Assembly: GCA_012861695.1 (NCBI GenBank)
Contig: JAAOOA010000197.1
Coordinates: 1-64,000 of the forward strand
Reading direction: 5' to 3'
Source: Trematomus loennbergii
Lineage: Eukaryota; Chordata; Actinopteri; Perciformes; Nototheniidae
Length of the DNA stretch: 64,000 nucleotides
The position numbers and the translations under genes are program-made. Below, piece by piece: positions 45,157 to 56,868 of this stretch. The notes below the pieces were generated by a model, which did not search any database, was not told the DNA's origin, and saw only the letters and a list, made by a program, of their open reading frames with translations. Each line of letters starts with the position of its first letter. Position 1 is the first letter of the stretch.

Positions 45157-46710
45157 ATGGCTATTCATTTTCATCTCATCGGTGTATTGATCATCATGGT
45201 GATCTGGAATGAAGCAATCGAAGACCTGTTCGTCAATTTGATTCAGGAGAGGCCAGCTCTGTATGATATTACAGAGGCTAAATACTCAAATCGAATCGTT
45301 AAAACGGGACTCTGGCGAGAGATAGAATCGCAACTTGGTTTCTCAGGTAAGATTATCTTTTTTCATCAATTGAGCTCTTGAGCAGAAACTGTTGGTTTTT
45401 TATTCTTTGCCAGCGTACGTGAAATGTAATTTGTTATTTCAACCTTGTGTTTTGTGTGTTATCTTGTTGGTAGCTGTTGCTACTTGTTTGGCACTGCATA
45501 TAGATATGATTTGAGCCACCATGCTTACATCCTTTATTTGTGTGCTTCAGAGAAAGAGCTGCGGAAGAAATGGGATTCTCTGCGAACCCAGTACACCCGG
45601 TACCGGAGACTTGCCGCTTCGGGTAGTTGTGCTACCAATGACCGGCGACAACAGTGGTTCCTGAACAGGCTGCAGTTTCTGGAGCCTTTCACCAAAAGGA
45701 AGGAGAGTACTTCCAACCTCACCTTCACGGTAACTATTTTATTTGTTGAGTACAAATACGTGTTTCTTGCTTCTTTCAATTACAAAAACATTATTTGCAT
45801 TCATGTGGTGGTTACAGTGGTAAATATAACAATAACAGAATAATATATATATATTATTGTATTATAATTATTGATGTGATCATCACCTTAATGTTGCAGC
45901 TGGTAAAGGAGGAGCTAATTTAAATTACATTATATACTGCTGGGTAGCTTATGAAATTCACCATGGGATCAATAATGCTTTTATCTTAACCTATAATAAT
46001 ATAATAATATGATAAAATATGTCTTGATTATATTTTGTAGTGTTCTGAATCTTCTAGAAGTACGTTTTAGCATCTGAATAGAGCCATCACAATGTTTCTA
46101 CAATGTGCCTCTCACACTTGACCACACCCCGAACTAATGGCACACACATTTCAGGGTATTGTTTGTTATGAATGCTTAGTAAACAGTTTTAAGAATCCAT
46201 GGTATTAAATCCAACTAACTGTGAATTTATTTAACATTTTTTAAGGAAGGTCCGGGCTGCAGAATCACCCCTCGGTGGCACCAGCAGTGAAACCAGCATG
46301 TCCAGCACCACTGAGGAGTCCTTCCACACTGATGCTGAGCCCTGCACTCCCCTGGCAGAATCCACCATCTTCAACACACCGGCGCCGGCACCCTCACCGT
46401 CACCGCTCGGAGAGAGGCCAAGCACACCCAGCAATAGAATGACTCCGGCGAAGCGCAGGATGCTGCAGGATTTGCGGGATGAGTCCATCGCCGACCAATC
46501 ACAAACATTGCTGCATGGATCACCAACACTCTGGCACAGTTGGCCCCGAGTAGAGTGAATGACGTATTCACGGCCCATGCCCAAGTGTTTGAGCACAGAC
46601 TGCGGATGTTGGCACCTCCTGAGATTCAACCATTCCTGAATACCGTGGACAATGCCTTCTTCCGGCACTTAGAGGGAACTCAAACCTCGACTACATACAG
46701 AAATCTCTAG
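45157..46710 (+). CDS. Harbinger accessory protein with MADF domain
   Basis: Exons: 45157-45346, 45551-45729, 46246-46710. In Harbinger elements this SANT/Myb-like protein binds the element ends and brings the transposase into the nucleus. Exons 1-2 encode a MADF domain: EDLFVNLIQERPALYDIT, then LWREIESQLGFS, then LRKKWDSLRTQYTRYRR and WFLNRLQFLEPF. Exon 3 encodes a Ser/Thr/Pro-rich linker (TPAPAPSPSP) and a short helical tail (RLRMLAPPEIQPFLN). The tail is in another frame after about 46,500, which one missing base explains. The start could also be the in-frame ATG at 45076 or 45130. Splice phases agree between exons 1 and 2. The acceptor of exon 3 is less certain. Confidence 0.78.
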
Positions 46711-48358
46711 ACATTTAACTGTGTTGTCTAAACATGTTTTTTTTTTAAAGTTCATTTTAAAATGTCTAATTCTTTTTACAGACAGTTGTGGCAATAACAT
46801 TTTTTTTTCTGTATTGCATAGCTTTTTTATTGTATTGTATTTTTGTAGATAGTTTACTTTTTGTATTATATTGTTGGATAATAAACCACTTTCTACCTAA
46901 ACTGCAAAACTTTATTTCGTACCTTCATACTACAGCCATTACATAACACAACATAGAATGATTTATTTCTGCTTCAGAGAGCTGAAGTGGAGGAGCTGAT
47001 TTAAATTACATCATATACTGCTGGGTAGCTTAGGAAATTCACCATGGGATCAATAACATTTTATCTTAACCTATAATAATACATGATAAAATATGTCTTG
47101 ATTACATTTTGTAGTGTTCAGAATCTTCAAAGTTAAGTGAAGTTATCAAATAAATGTAGCGCAGTATAAAGTACACTGAATGGGAGTGGAGCAGGGCCTT
47201 AAAGTTGCAGGATTAGTCTCAAGTACTTCAACATTGTCCTTAAGTACAGTGTCTAAGTACATCACATACTGTCTACCGCTGTTCTTTGTTCAAGATTGAA
47301 ATGTAAATGTCCAAGACGGTTTTCTGCCCCTCTATTCACATGTAGCCTTTCAGACGTGATGGTTTCTTCATCATCAAACTGTTGTGGAGCATAAGTATGA
47401 AGTTGCAGGATTAAGACTCAAGTACTTCAAGATTGTCCTTAAGTACAGTATCTAAGTACATGACATACTGTCTACCGCAGTTCATTTGAACTTCAATGCT
47501 GACATTTCGGATGATAACTCTCGGTTGGGCAAATGTTTACTGTATTTTTTTTGACGATAATATTCTCATACTGTCATGTAAATCTCTAATACCTGATAAA
47601 AGCTTTACATATATTAGTGAAGCATGGCATACTGTATAATGGCTTGATCACTGTATATGCACAGCTGATGCACACGCTTCTCTTGACAACATTGACTTTT
47701 GATATGAGTTGGCCACTACAGATCACATTCCTTTTGTATTGACCATGTTGGATAGGCTGGAAAGGTATATTACCACAGCTGACAACCAGTTTGGTTTTAA
47801 AGAAAACACGGCACAGATGTGTATTTCTGCTTTAAAATACATTATAGCAAAATATAGAAGCCATAATTCATAAGACTATGCAGGTGAATAGTATAGTGTG
47901 TCTGCACTTTATGTGCTCATTTTCATCATTCATGTATTTTATATTCTACTAAACTGAATCAAACCATAAACAAGGTGGGCTGTTGGGATTACAATATCGA
48001 TATATTGATATAATATATCTGCATTATTTTATCCCACTTTATGCTTTGCTGCTTGTTTTACACAGATTTTATGTCTTATTTTTTACTGATGTGAAGCACT
48101 TTGAACTGCAATCCCCTGTATGAAAGGTGATATACAAATACAGTTATTATTATTATTCAGATGGATGTTCTGCCCCTCTGTTCATTCTCCCATTCTCCTC
48201 CTCAATCTGCCTAGAAGTATTTTAATGTTGTAGCTGTTACTATAACCAATACTAATGCTAGGGCTGCAACTGACAGTTATGTAGGCACATAGTTATTGTT
48301 TCTTATCGCTGTGTGATTAAAAGAATAAACACAAATAGCAGGATAGGCAATGCAAACA
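46711..48358. other. region between the convergent Harbinger genes
   Basis: AT-rich, no gene. It holds a poly(A) signal for each flanking gene and diverged fragments of the teleost repeat seen at 4,915 (46,985-47,280 and about 47,390-47,480). Confidence 0.6.
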
Positions 48359-48513
48359 TTTATTTTTACCTTCAGACACACACAACATCAGAATGAGCTA
48401 TTATCAACAGAGAACCCAAATCTGCTTTCAAAGAATAGACTTTCACAAAGCTGGAGGATAATATCACAACACAACCCCTTTATGAGCCAAACCACCATGA
48501 GAAAAAGATGGTA

Positions 48514-50291
48514 CTATATCTTATCCCACTGAAAAGGCACTGCACCAATACCGTTAAAATATTGGCACAGTTCATCCCTGTGCTGCTTGGCTCGAGCTGA
48601 GTTATTGGTGGTGGGTGGCAGGGTGGCTTGCCGTAGGTCAGGGTCTTGTCTCCAGCTTCCTGGGACAGTTTCATGATCGGGTCCTTCCTGGTCAACAACT
48701 CCCGCCATGTATGCGCTACAGCTCTCTGTGCGCAGGAAGTTGTGCAGAGCACAGCAGCCAAAACAATGGCCTCCACTGTGGCAGTGTCTTGAATGTTTAT
48801 GGTGGTTAGGAAGACCCGAAAACGGTTGGCTAGGATGCCAAAGGCATTTTCTACCACCCTCCGAGCCCGCGACAGCCTGTAGTTGAAGATGCGTTCCTTT
48901 ACAGCTAGCCTGCGGTTCGGATAGGGCTTCATGAGGTACTCTTTCAGGGGAAATGCCTCATCTGCCACAATGTGGTAACAAACCACCTCGTCAGAAGCAG
49001 GAAGTGGTGCAGGTGCAGGGATGTTGCATGTCCTATTCTCCAAGGCATCCTGCAGTGAGCATCCACCAAACACACCACCATCTGAAATCCTCCCATTACA
49101 ACCTACATCGACATACAAGAACTTATAGTTGCTGTCGACCAGTGCCATTAGCACAATGGAAAATGTATGTTTGTAGTTGTAGTAGGTTGATCCAGTTCTT
49201 GGAGGGGGGCGGATGTTGATGTGTTTCCCATCCAGGGCACCTAGGCAGTTTGGGAAGTTCCACTGAGCCTGGAATCCATCAGCTACTTGCTGCCACTCTT
49301 CCACTGTGTCTGGGCACTGAAAAACAAAACATATATTTTTTAAGAGCCATGTTTCATATGGCAAACCAAACATTTGCTGTTCAAATGCCTACAGACCTCA
49401 CTGTATTACATACCGTTTGCACAGTAAAACTAGTAAGTATCCACACATACCTTCAGGTATTTCTCTTTTAAAACCTCGTAGATGGCTGTACAGGTCTGGA
49501 ACGAATTGCCGGATGGTTGACACTCCCACTCTGAACTGGTAGGAAAGGCTCCTGAAGCTTTCCCCTGCAAATATTAACAAACACATAACTGTGTTATCTA
49601 CACAAGCAGCTGAACAAAACACTCATTAGCTACAAAACTACAGGTTATAGTTTACAAGATAGTTGATTACTTTAAGTACTATGAAGATTCAGACAAATGA
49701 TACAACATATAATAATGAAATATTTTAACATGTATAGGAAGAAGATAACGCTTTATTGATCCCTTGGTAATTTCTCAAGCAACCAAGCAGTACTTTGGTA
49801 CTTTGGTTTTGTACTTACACTAGTACATCTACATTACACTGCGGTATTACTACTAAAGCACAATATACAATAATATACAAAGTGCTGGCTGCAATTTCAA
49901 ATATAGCAACATCTTTAGCTTGCATACCTGTTGCCAAAAATCGCAGCGTAACCATCAAACGTGTCCCCACGGAGATGCAATCCCGGTAGTTGGTGTTTTC
50001 CCTCTGGATGATTGGAGTGAGGAGTTCCTCCAACATGTGGAACTGAACAGGAAAAAGCCGAGCAAAATTTCGGAAATCTGGCTTTTCATGTAACTCCAGC
50101 TCTCGACACAGGTTCGGGAAAGCCCCATGAGCCTCTCGCTGCAGTATCCACGATTTCACCCATTTAGTGCGGTTTCTCGTAATTCGTCGCTTCTGCCTCT
50201 TGAGATACTGTTTCTTGATAATGTGTTGCACAAGCAACACTCCAATGGCTGATATCCCCAGTGCCGCACGATACATGTTTTCAATGGACAA
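48514..50291 (-). CDS. Harbinger DDE transposase (HARBI1-like)
   Basis: Exons (minus): 50291-49928, 49564-49451, 49316-48514. It cuts and joins the transposon ends through a DDE nuclease. Exon 1 has a hydrophobic N-terminus then FRNFARLFPVQFHMLEELL and VTLRFLATG. Exon 2 has the HTH-like GESFRSLSYQFRVGVSTIRQ. Exon 3 has the catalytic core: first Asp in NCLGALDGKHI, second Asp in KFLYVDVGCNGRISDGGVF, and the Glu in RRVVENAFGILANRF. A frame change near 49,490-49,502 and another near 48,600-48,640 are single indels; the second leads to the end AVPFQWDKI and the stop at 48514. All catalytic residues are present. It is convergent with the MADF gene. Confidence 0.85.
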
Positions 50292-50935
50292 GACTGAAAA
50301 TGGAACACACCCGCTATTTGTGTCTGTTCTTCTTCTCTTTCTTCCGGTTGTTGCCTATTTTGAATGACGAATACACACTACCACCGCCTGCTGGTAAGGG
50401 CACTTATTGCCACTCACGCATGCGCAGTTCGTACGTGCTCGGCTGAAGTAAAGCGGTGTATTTCAGTGCGACACACGGCCTAGACGCAGGAGAACTCGTC
50501 GATGGATCTGTCGGTGTTGGATGTCGGCGAGTTCTCTGGTGACTGCCTGGTGTGTCAGGGCCTTAAGGGTGCCCCGAACCAGGCTAAAAACTAAGGGGGA
50601 CCGTGCCTTTGAGGTGGTGGCCCCAAGGCTTTGGAACAAACTCCCCAGACACTAAGAGCCTCTGCCTCAGTAGAGATTTTTAAGGGGCAGTTAAAGACCC
50701 ACCTTTTCCGACAGGCCTTTGGGGCGTCGGAGGAGGTGAGATAGTAGCTGTCTTTTATTGGTGTTTTTATCCTATGTATTACCTGCTGCTGTTTTATGCC
50801 TTTTATTCTACATTTTATAGTTGTACTTTGAATTGTGTCCTGTGTACTGTACTGTAAAGCACTTTGTACATCCGTGTGAGAAGGGTGCTATATAAATAAA
50901 GTTTTACTTACTTACTTACTAAAAGGCTCCCCAGG

Positions 50936-51860
50936 TCCTTGGAATAGTTGGTGATCAGGGGACGAGGGTCGGGCCGGAAGGCTGGGTTGAGATGGTGTTG
51001 TATTTATGTTTAAAAGTTCGGCCGACCTCTGCTTTGATGCTTCTAAGGAAGCGCCTCGAGTAACCCCTTGGTCTCAGTGCACTGAAGAGGGTGCTGGTTG
51101 CCTCCTCTATGCTCCGGGAAGGAACAAATCCTGTGGAAGCGTATCAGCTGGGACTTTATCAATCCTCTGTACGTATGCCTCGGTGGTAGCTTGATTTATG
51201 GAGGAATGCGTAGCGGTCTGTGTTTTTGAAAAATACCTTGGTTGCAAGGGTTTTAATAGGGTCGGTGGAGTTGCGGAAGAAGACACAGGTGTCCAATCGA
51301 CAGAGAGTGGTTGAGAGTTAAGTGTCTCCATGAAAGTCAAAAAGTCCTGTCTGCTGTGATGCCAGAGGTTTGAGGGGAGTTTTATGGGAAGCCGTTTCCT
51401 CCCAATGGGCCAGGTAGATGTCGGCATATGCTGGTGCATACTTCCGGCCCATAGCACAACCGGATGTCAATGAAGTCGTTCCGGGTGAGTGTGATGTTGA
51501 GTAACTGTAAAATGTGGCTGTCGGTCTGGATGGATCTGGATGTTTATGGAAAATGTGTGTGATGGCCGCGAGGCCGAGAGGTGTTTCCATGTTAGTGTAT
51601 AGTGATTCTATGTCTAAAGTGAAGAGGAGTGTGTTGGTGGGTACCTGAAGATTATTGATTTGGTTAATTGAGGTCTATGTATTCTGTTATTGCATATGAT
51701 TCAGAACCGCAGTCGCTGACAATGGGGCGGCCGACCGGAACAACAGAGGGAACCGTCCAAGCCTCCCCGGGTTTGTGGATCTTCGGGAGGAGATAGAAGA
51801 GGCGGGGCCTGGGTTCCACCAGACCATCCAGGTATATCTGATTGTGTCAGTGGTTTATAG
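50936..51860 (-). pseudogene. Penelope-like reverse transcriptase, broken
   Basis: Minus-strand pieces in shifting frames include LFYLLPKIHKP, GRPIVSDCGSESYAI, TLLFTLDIESLYTNMETPLG (motif A with the first Asp), CAMGRKYAPAYADIYLAHWE, and further down DFLTFMETLNSQPLSV and TKVFFKNTDRYAFLHKSSYH. The order matches Penelope-type RTs. The usual Y-x-D-D block was not found between the AYADIYLAHWE and DFLTFMETLN pieces, so part of the palm seems deleted. Not functional. Confidence 0.75.
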
Positions 51861-51932
51861 AAGTGTTGTTATTTAATTGCCTATGTGCTCTAGCATGTAA
51901 TTGTCAGGGGGGGAGTTTTTTCAGGATGGCTG

Positions 51933-52523
51933 TTATGTGATGGCATTTTGCACTGGGAAACTGTCTATCTGAAGGTTGGGGTCTGTGAAAGTGGGGATCC
52001 GGGAGAGGTTGGAGTCACCTAAGATGAGTGTCTTCTTCCGCACCTCCAGCGCCCATACCTGTATTTTTTTGAAGGTGTGTGGGTGAGTGAAGGGTTCCTG
52101 ACGGGGTGGGGAGCCAGGTGCCGCCGCAGAGGCCCCGGTCGGGCGGGAGGTGGGTGCCTCAGATAATGGACTTGAGTTCAGTAAGAATTTCATTGTGCCC
52201 TGCATCGTCATTGTTTCTGTGGAGTCTACATCCACCTCAGGCCATTTTATGCCTTCGAGTGGCTCTGCAGCATCTCTGGCTCCCTCTGCTGGGGGGACTG
52301 TGGGTCTGGGGTGAGAGAGGAGAGATGGTGTTACTGCAGGGGAGGAAGGGGCAACAGGGGGGCAGGCTAAGGAATCAGCCCGGGTTGCACCCAGGCGGCG
52401 GAGTACCTGTTGGGGAAGTTGATGGATCTCGACCTGGACCCGCCGTCTGGGGTAACGTTTAGGCAGCGGGATCTGCGTACCTTCTCTGGGCCCCACCGCC
52501 GTCACCGTCTCCCCGACGTACAA
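51933..52523 (-). pseudogene. upstream ORF of the Penelope-like element with SGNH-like motif
   Basis: A 196-aa open frame: a basic start, a long Pro/Ala/Ser-rich segment, then EVRKKTLILGDSNLSRIP near residues 160-177, ending soon after. The ILGDSNL block is the first motif (GDS) of SGNH-type hydrolases and is common in fish repeat ORFs. The rest of that domain is missing. It may be ORF1 of the same Penelope-like element or a different fused element. Confidence 0.5.
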
Positions 52524-53185
52524 AGGCTAAAGGAAGTAGATGGTGTGGGGACGGGGGGCGAGGAGAGGTAGGGAGGGAAGAGGGGGAGGTTGGAAGGTAA
52601 AGAAGGGTTGGGGGGAGACTGGGTTTAGAAAAGGGTGAAGATAAGGTAGTAGGGGGAGGAAAGGACGTGGAAGGGGGGAGGTAAGGGTTAGGGTAGGGTG
52701 AGCGGGGGTAACAGGGACAGGTGGGAAATTAGGTTTAGGGGAAGGAAGAGGGGGAGAGGACGTGGGAGGGGTGAGGTTAGGGTTAGGTGAGTGGGGAGGG
52801 GGAGGGAGGAGAAGGGTTAGACATGGTTAAGGTACTGGCTGGCTGAGGGAGGGCAGGAAAGTCAAGAGGGAGAGAAGGAAGGTGGAGGGGCCTCCTCTGT
52901 TCGGGAGCCTCTGGTCAGAAGGTCCCTTAAGGTGGAAAGAGAGGAGGCCGTGAGTCTCAGCCCGTACCTCCACCTGGCCCCACTGGACAGCCCTGCCTAA
53001 AGGTTCCTGGTTGAACGGGGGAGATTCTCCAACTCCACAGCAATGAGCAGGTCGTAGTGTTCTCTTAGAATTGTCATATTGTTGTGCATCCAAGTGTTTG
53101 TGTTATTTTGTACTTTTTCAAATGTCTGGATGTTAGGTGCAGCTTGTTTAATGAAGGATGTGAGTCGGGTTACCTGTCTCATCAT
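52524..53185 (-). repeat. purine-rich non-coding tract and N-terminal ORF piece of the Penelope-like element
   Basis: 52,524-52,830 on the + strand is almost only A/G with many GGG runs, including gggttagggtagggtgagcg (G-quadruplex potential). 52,827-53,185 (minus) encodes RLTSFIKQAAPNIQTFEKVQ and NNMTILREHYDLLIAVELEN, a helical piece that I associate with the N-terminal ORF of fish repeat elements. Confidence 0.5.
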
Positions 53186-53442
53186 CCCCTGTGGAAATAT
53201 GCCTGTAGTGAATGTGTGGTAAGTATTTCTGAGTGGTGGATGGCCTGGAGGAGTCTGAAATATGTATTTGTAAGTGCATGGAGTGGTGGTGGAAGATGGC
53301 GTGATTTGGCTGAGTGGGTGTTGGGCCCTGTGGGGTGAGCAGAGGAAGAGGCAGTGTGGCTGCCCCTCCTCTGCCCTCCACCAGGGGGCGTGGCAAGGGG
53401 TAGGAACTGGTTGGAGAGTATCATACTCATATAGCTATATAC

Positions 53443-56400
53443 AACACACTCTCACTCCCTAAGCGTCCAGGAGCGACGCTTGGTCAGGGTCCCGAGGCGT
53501 GCAGTTGGACGCGCCGAGGCTCCTTCAGCTTCATAAACGGACGCAAAGAGCTTTCAACTGATTGCAATGTATTCCCATCGGCGCGGTATTTGACGCTTAG
53601 GGAAGCACGGCATTCGTTTGTGTCGGAGGCTGTTAAAGGCAATGTGAGCGTCCATTCCCATTGGATAACGGAGAATTGTACACCCGGAAGTAAGTATTCC
53701 CCTTACTGTCGATTGATTTGACAGTGATATCTCCACTACTCATCAACTCAAAAACACCAGATTATTATCCTTGTTAATTAAACGACGGTTTTAGTGTGTG
53801 TACAATGCTTTTGTCACGTTTTCCCCTTCAATTCTGAGAAACAAGTCGTTTTCTATGAGTTTTGGATGGCCGAAGACATTACATTACCCACAATCCTCTG
53901 TAGCAACCATAGACTGTATAAAACAATTAAATAATACATTATTCCGAGTGTGCTTGCTTTTCTCTTTGAAAGTCATCACATAACGGCATTGTAATACACG
54001 TTTCGGCTGCATTAAATATGACATATCTGCCGTAGTTAACTCTATTATAGAGCCTGATGACAAGACTTCTAGACAAACAGGAACTGCCGCCAAAACTGAA
54101 AACTTGACGTGGATCTTAAATATATAAGCAATTAAACAACATCTTACATTTCTTTTCACACAATACGTCTCCTTGCAGTATCAACACTAATTCGGCTGAC
54201 TTTTATATTTGATCCAATTGGTAGATAGGCTGTATTTACGCCATAACGGTGCACAGCTGATAGAAAGGGACACCTACTGGTTAAAGCACGTTATTGCATT
54301 TTATAATTGTATTATTAGATATTAATAGGAGGATGTGCAAAACAGACAAACTAATAAGGCTTTATTTAAACATTAAAGAATACTTTAGGTTAAGGTCTTC
54401 TTTTGAATAAGAAAAAAGCTTTGGGGGTATAGAAGATGAATATGGAGGGATGAAACCCTCTTGATGGTCACACATGCAGAGCACACAGCACACACAGTGA
54501 CATTTGTATCTACAGATAAATATTAAGCCTGACAAAGTACTTAACGTCTAATATATTGCTTTCCTGCAATGTTAACTATGTTTAAGCACTTATTTTAACT
54601 GATATTATACATATGTATTATACTCTTATAAGATGTATGTAGATAGTATAAGAAATGTGCAGAATATGACAATGTAATGGTGGAGGTACACACATATTGA
54701 TAGATGTCTTGTAATGCACTGTTGAGGAACCTGCGACCCAAGTTTTCATTCATTGCATAACTACACCGTAGTTGTGTATAATATGATATGTCAATAAACC
54801 TTAGAAAATCTTGAAATCTTGAAGGGATGTGCAAAATAGTCATTATATACAGTCTTTAATTAACTATTAGTAGAGAATAACGACGAGTAAAGAATATACT
54901 TTATAGGGATCCTATTAATATCTAATAATACAATTATAAAATGCAATAACGTGCTTTAACCAGTAGGTGTCCCTTTCTATCAGCTGTGCACCGTTATGGC
55001 GTAAATACAGCCTATCTACCAATTGGATCAAATATAAAAGTCAGCCGAATTAGTGTTGATACTGCAAGGAGACGTATTGTGTGAAAAGAAATGTAAGATG
55101 TTGTTTAATTGCTTATATATTTAAGATCCACGTCAAGTTTTCAGTTTTGGCGGCAGTTCCTGTTTGTCTAGAAGTCTTGTCATCAGGGCTCTATAATAGA
55201 GTTAACTACGGCAGATATGTCATATTTAATGCAGCCGAAACGTGTATTACAATGCCGTTATGTGATGACTTTCAAAGAGAAAAGCAAGCACACTCGGAAT
55301 AATGTATTATTTAATTGTTTTATACAGTCTATGGTTGCTACAGAGGATTGTGGGTAATGTCATGTCTTCGGCCATCCAAAACTCATAGAAAACGACTTGT
55401 TTCTCAGAATTGAAGGGAAAACGGACAAAAGCATTGTTAAAGTAAACAGATATGGTTCTAAACTGTATTGAAGTAAACATGTATTATTTTGAATTGTATT
55501 TTAGTGAACATGTATTGTTTGAACTGTTTTAAGTAATCCCATATATAGATATTGTCTTCTCACTTACACTCACTGACCCAGAGATCCTGTTACACACACA
55601 TACACTCCTCCCACCAGCACACACACATATCACACACATATTCTTTTCAAGGTTCTTTCTGGCATCAATATATCTGTGTACAATGTTTGGTTGTCTGGGA
55701 AAGAATAGTTTGTGTGAATATTCCTTGGGAAAGTAAAGGAGTGAATATCGGTGCAGAGATAAGATTGACTCTGTTCTTGTGTACTTCCGAATCTCACGCT
55801 CTGCTCAGAAGAAAACATACTTTTTCTCAGAACTCTGATTCGCTGTATTGGACCCGACCAGAAGTGATCCAACCAGTAAAAACACCTGGGGGAGTGAGCA
55901 GCTCACACAGCTCCTCCCCACGGACTCTCTGATTCGCTTCGGAGTAAAATGGGAAGGAAGAAGTCAACACATCTCCGCTCCCCAAAATATGAATATGAAT
56001 ACTGTTGTTTTTTGCATGTAAAATGCTTCCTGTTTTCTGACTGGCTGGTCCCGATACCTGTATCGCACAGCAGTAGAAATTGAAAGTCCGGAGTACTCTG
56101 TAACTTGTATACGTGTTTTGTTTCTTACCAGTAAAATCAGATTATGTATAACCTTTATCCGGTGTTTTGAATTCCTTTCTTTATTAAATATAACCAGGCT
56201 CATCAACGAACGGCGCGTAGCGGAGGGGGGGGGGGCTTTAAAGCCACCATCCAAAAGTATTTGCTACAAACATTGTACACACACTAAAACCTATCAATGT
56301 CGTTAATTAACAAGGATAATCTGGTGTTTTTGAAGAGAAAAGCAAACACACTCGGAATAAAGTATTATTTAATTTTGTATACAGTCTATGGTTGCTACAG

Positions 56401-56859
56401 AGGATTGTGGGTAATGTCATGTCTTCGGCCATCCAAAACTCATAGAAAACTACTTGTTTCTCAGAATTGAAGGGGAAAACGTGACAAAAGCATTGTACAC
56501 ACACTAAAACCGTCGTTTAATTAACAAGGATACAGTAATCTGGTGTTTTTGAGTTGATGAGTAGTGGAGATATCACTGTCAAATCAATCGACAGTAAGGG
56601 GAATACTTACTTCCGGGTGTACAATTCTCCGTTATCCAATGGGAACGGACGCTCACATTGCCTTTAACAGCCTCCGACACAAACGAATGCCGTACTTCCC
56701 TAAGCGTCAAATACCGCCGCCGATGGGAATACATTGCAATCAGTTGAAAGTTCTTTGCGTCTGTTTATGAAGCTGAAGGAGCCTCGGCGCGTCACAACTG
56801 GACGCCACGGGACCCTGACCAAGCGTCGCTCCTGGACGCTTAGGGAGTGAGAGTGTGTT
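53443..56859. mobile_element. foldback element with long TIRs and 9-bp target duplication
   Basis: The ends are AACACACTCTCACTCCCTAA and its inverse, flanked by GCTATATAC (53434-53442 and 56860-56868). The outer inverted repeats extend about 500 bp (53,443-53,955 against 56,335-56,859). An inner set pairs 53,815-54,330 with 54,909-55,440 around a 578-bp spacer. The 9-bp duplication and long TIRs suggest a Mutator-type origin; an 8-bp hAT reading is also possible by shifting one base. There is no transposase. It sits at the 5' edge of the Penelope-like element. Confidence 0.75.
54700..54830 (-). repeat. short non-LTR-like fragment in the foldback spacer
   Basis: The inverse of the fragments at 15,885 and 37,960 (gtcaataaaccttagaaaat, tcttgaaatcttgaa, and the phrase gcactgttgaggaacctgcg). 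Confidence 0.45.
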
Positions 56860-56868
56860 GCTATATAC

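Larger units (their letters stand above)
44870..50563. mobile_element. PIF/Harbinger DNA transposon, nearly complete (5.7 kb)
   Basis: The termini are AGGCCCCTACACACCAGGC and the inverse of AGGCCCTGACACACCAGGC (17 of 19 match), flanked by TAA on both sides (44867-44869 and 50564-50566), the 3-bp target duplication usual for Harbinger. It contains the two genes of the superfamily facing each other: a MADF/SANT-like DNA-binding protein (+) and a DDE transposase (-). Poly(A) signals lie at 46880-46885 (+) and 48364-48359 (-). Subterminal palindromes lie at 45000-45043 and 50490-50536. Only single-base frame breaks disturb the genes, so the copy is young. Confidence 0.9.
44805..50934 (+). mobile_element. 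L2-type LINE 3' fragment, split by the Harbinger element
   Basis: The two pieces are 44,805-44,869 (encoding TTRALRSSEQGLL) and 50,564-50,934 (encoding RVPRTRLKTKGDRAFEVV, then APRLWNKLP). Together they read as the C-terminal end of a non-LTR reverse transcriptase protein. The frame is continuous when the Harbinger element and one TAA copy are removed. The 3' end has the (ACTT)n tail (50,907-50,934) typical of L2-like LINEs. The fragment interrupts the Penelope-like element. Confidence 0.75.
44230..53430 (-). mobile_element. degraded Penelope-like retroelement, interrupted by nested insertions
   Basis: On the minus strand the order is: proline-rich and SGNH-like ORF (about 53,185-51,933), reverse transcriptase (51,860-50,936), RT end with the YRRNKNLKDLL motif, and GIY-YIG nuclease (44,800-44,261). 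This is the architecture of endonuclease-bearing Penelope-like elements. The coding parts are split at about 44,805/50,935 by an LINE fragment that itself holds the Harbinger element. The exact ends are not defined; the coordinates are the outermost recognisable parts. Confidence 0.75.

Noticed and set aside
52827..53430. Several overlapping minus-strand frames as separate host genes
   Set aside because: They overlap in different frames, lie next to Penelope-like coding sequence and lack splice or start signals; treated as parts of the retroelement.
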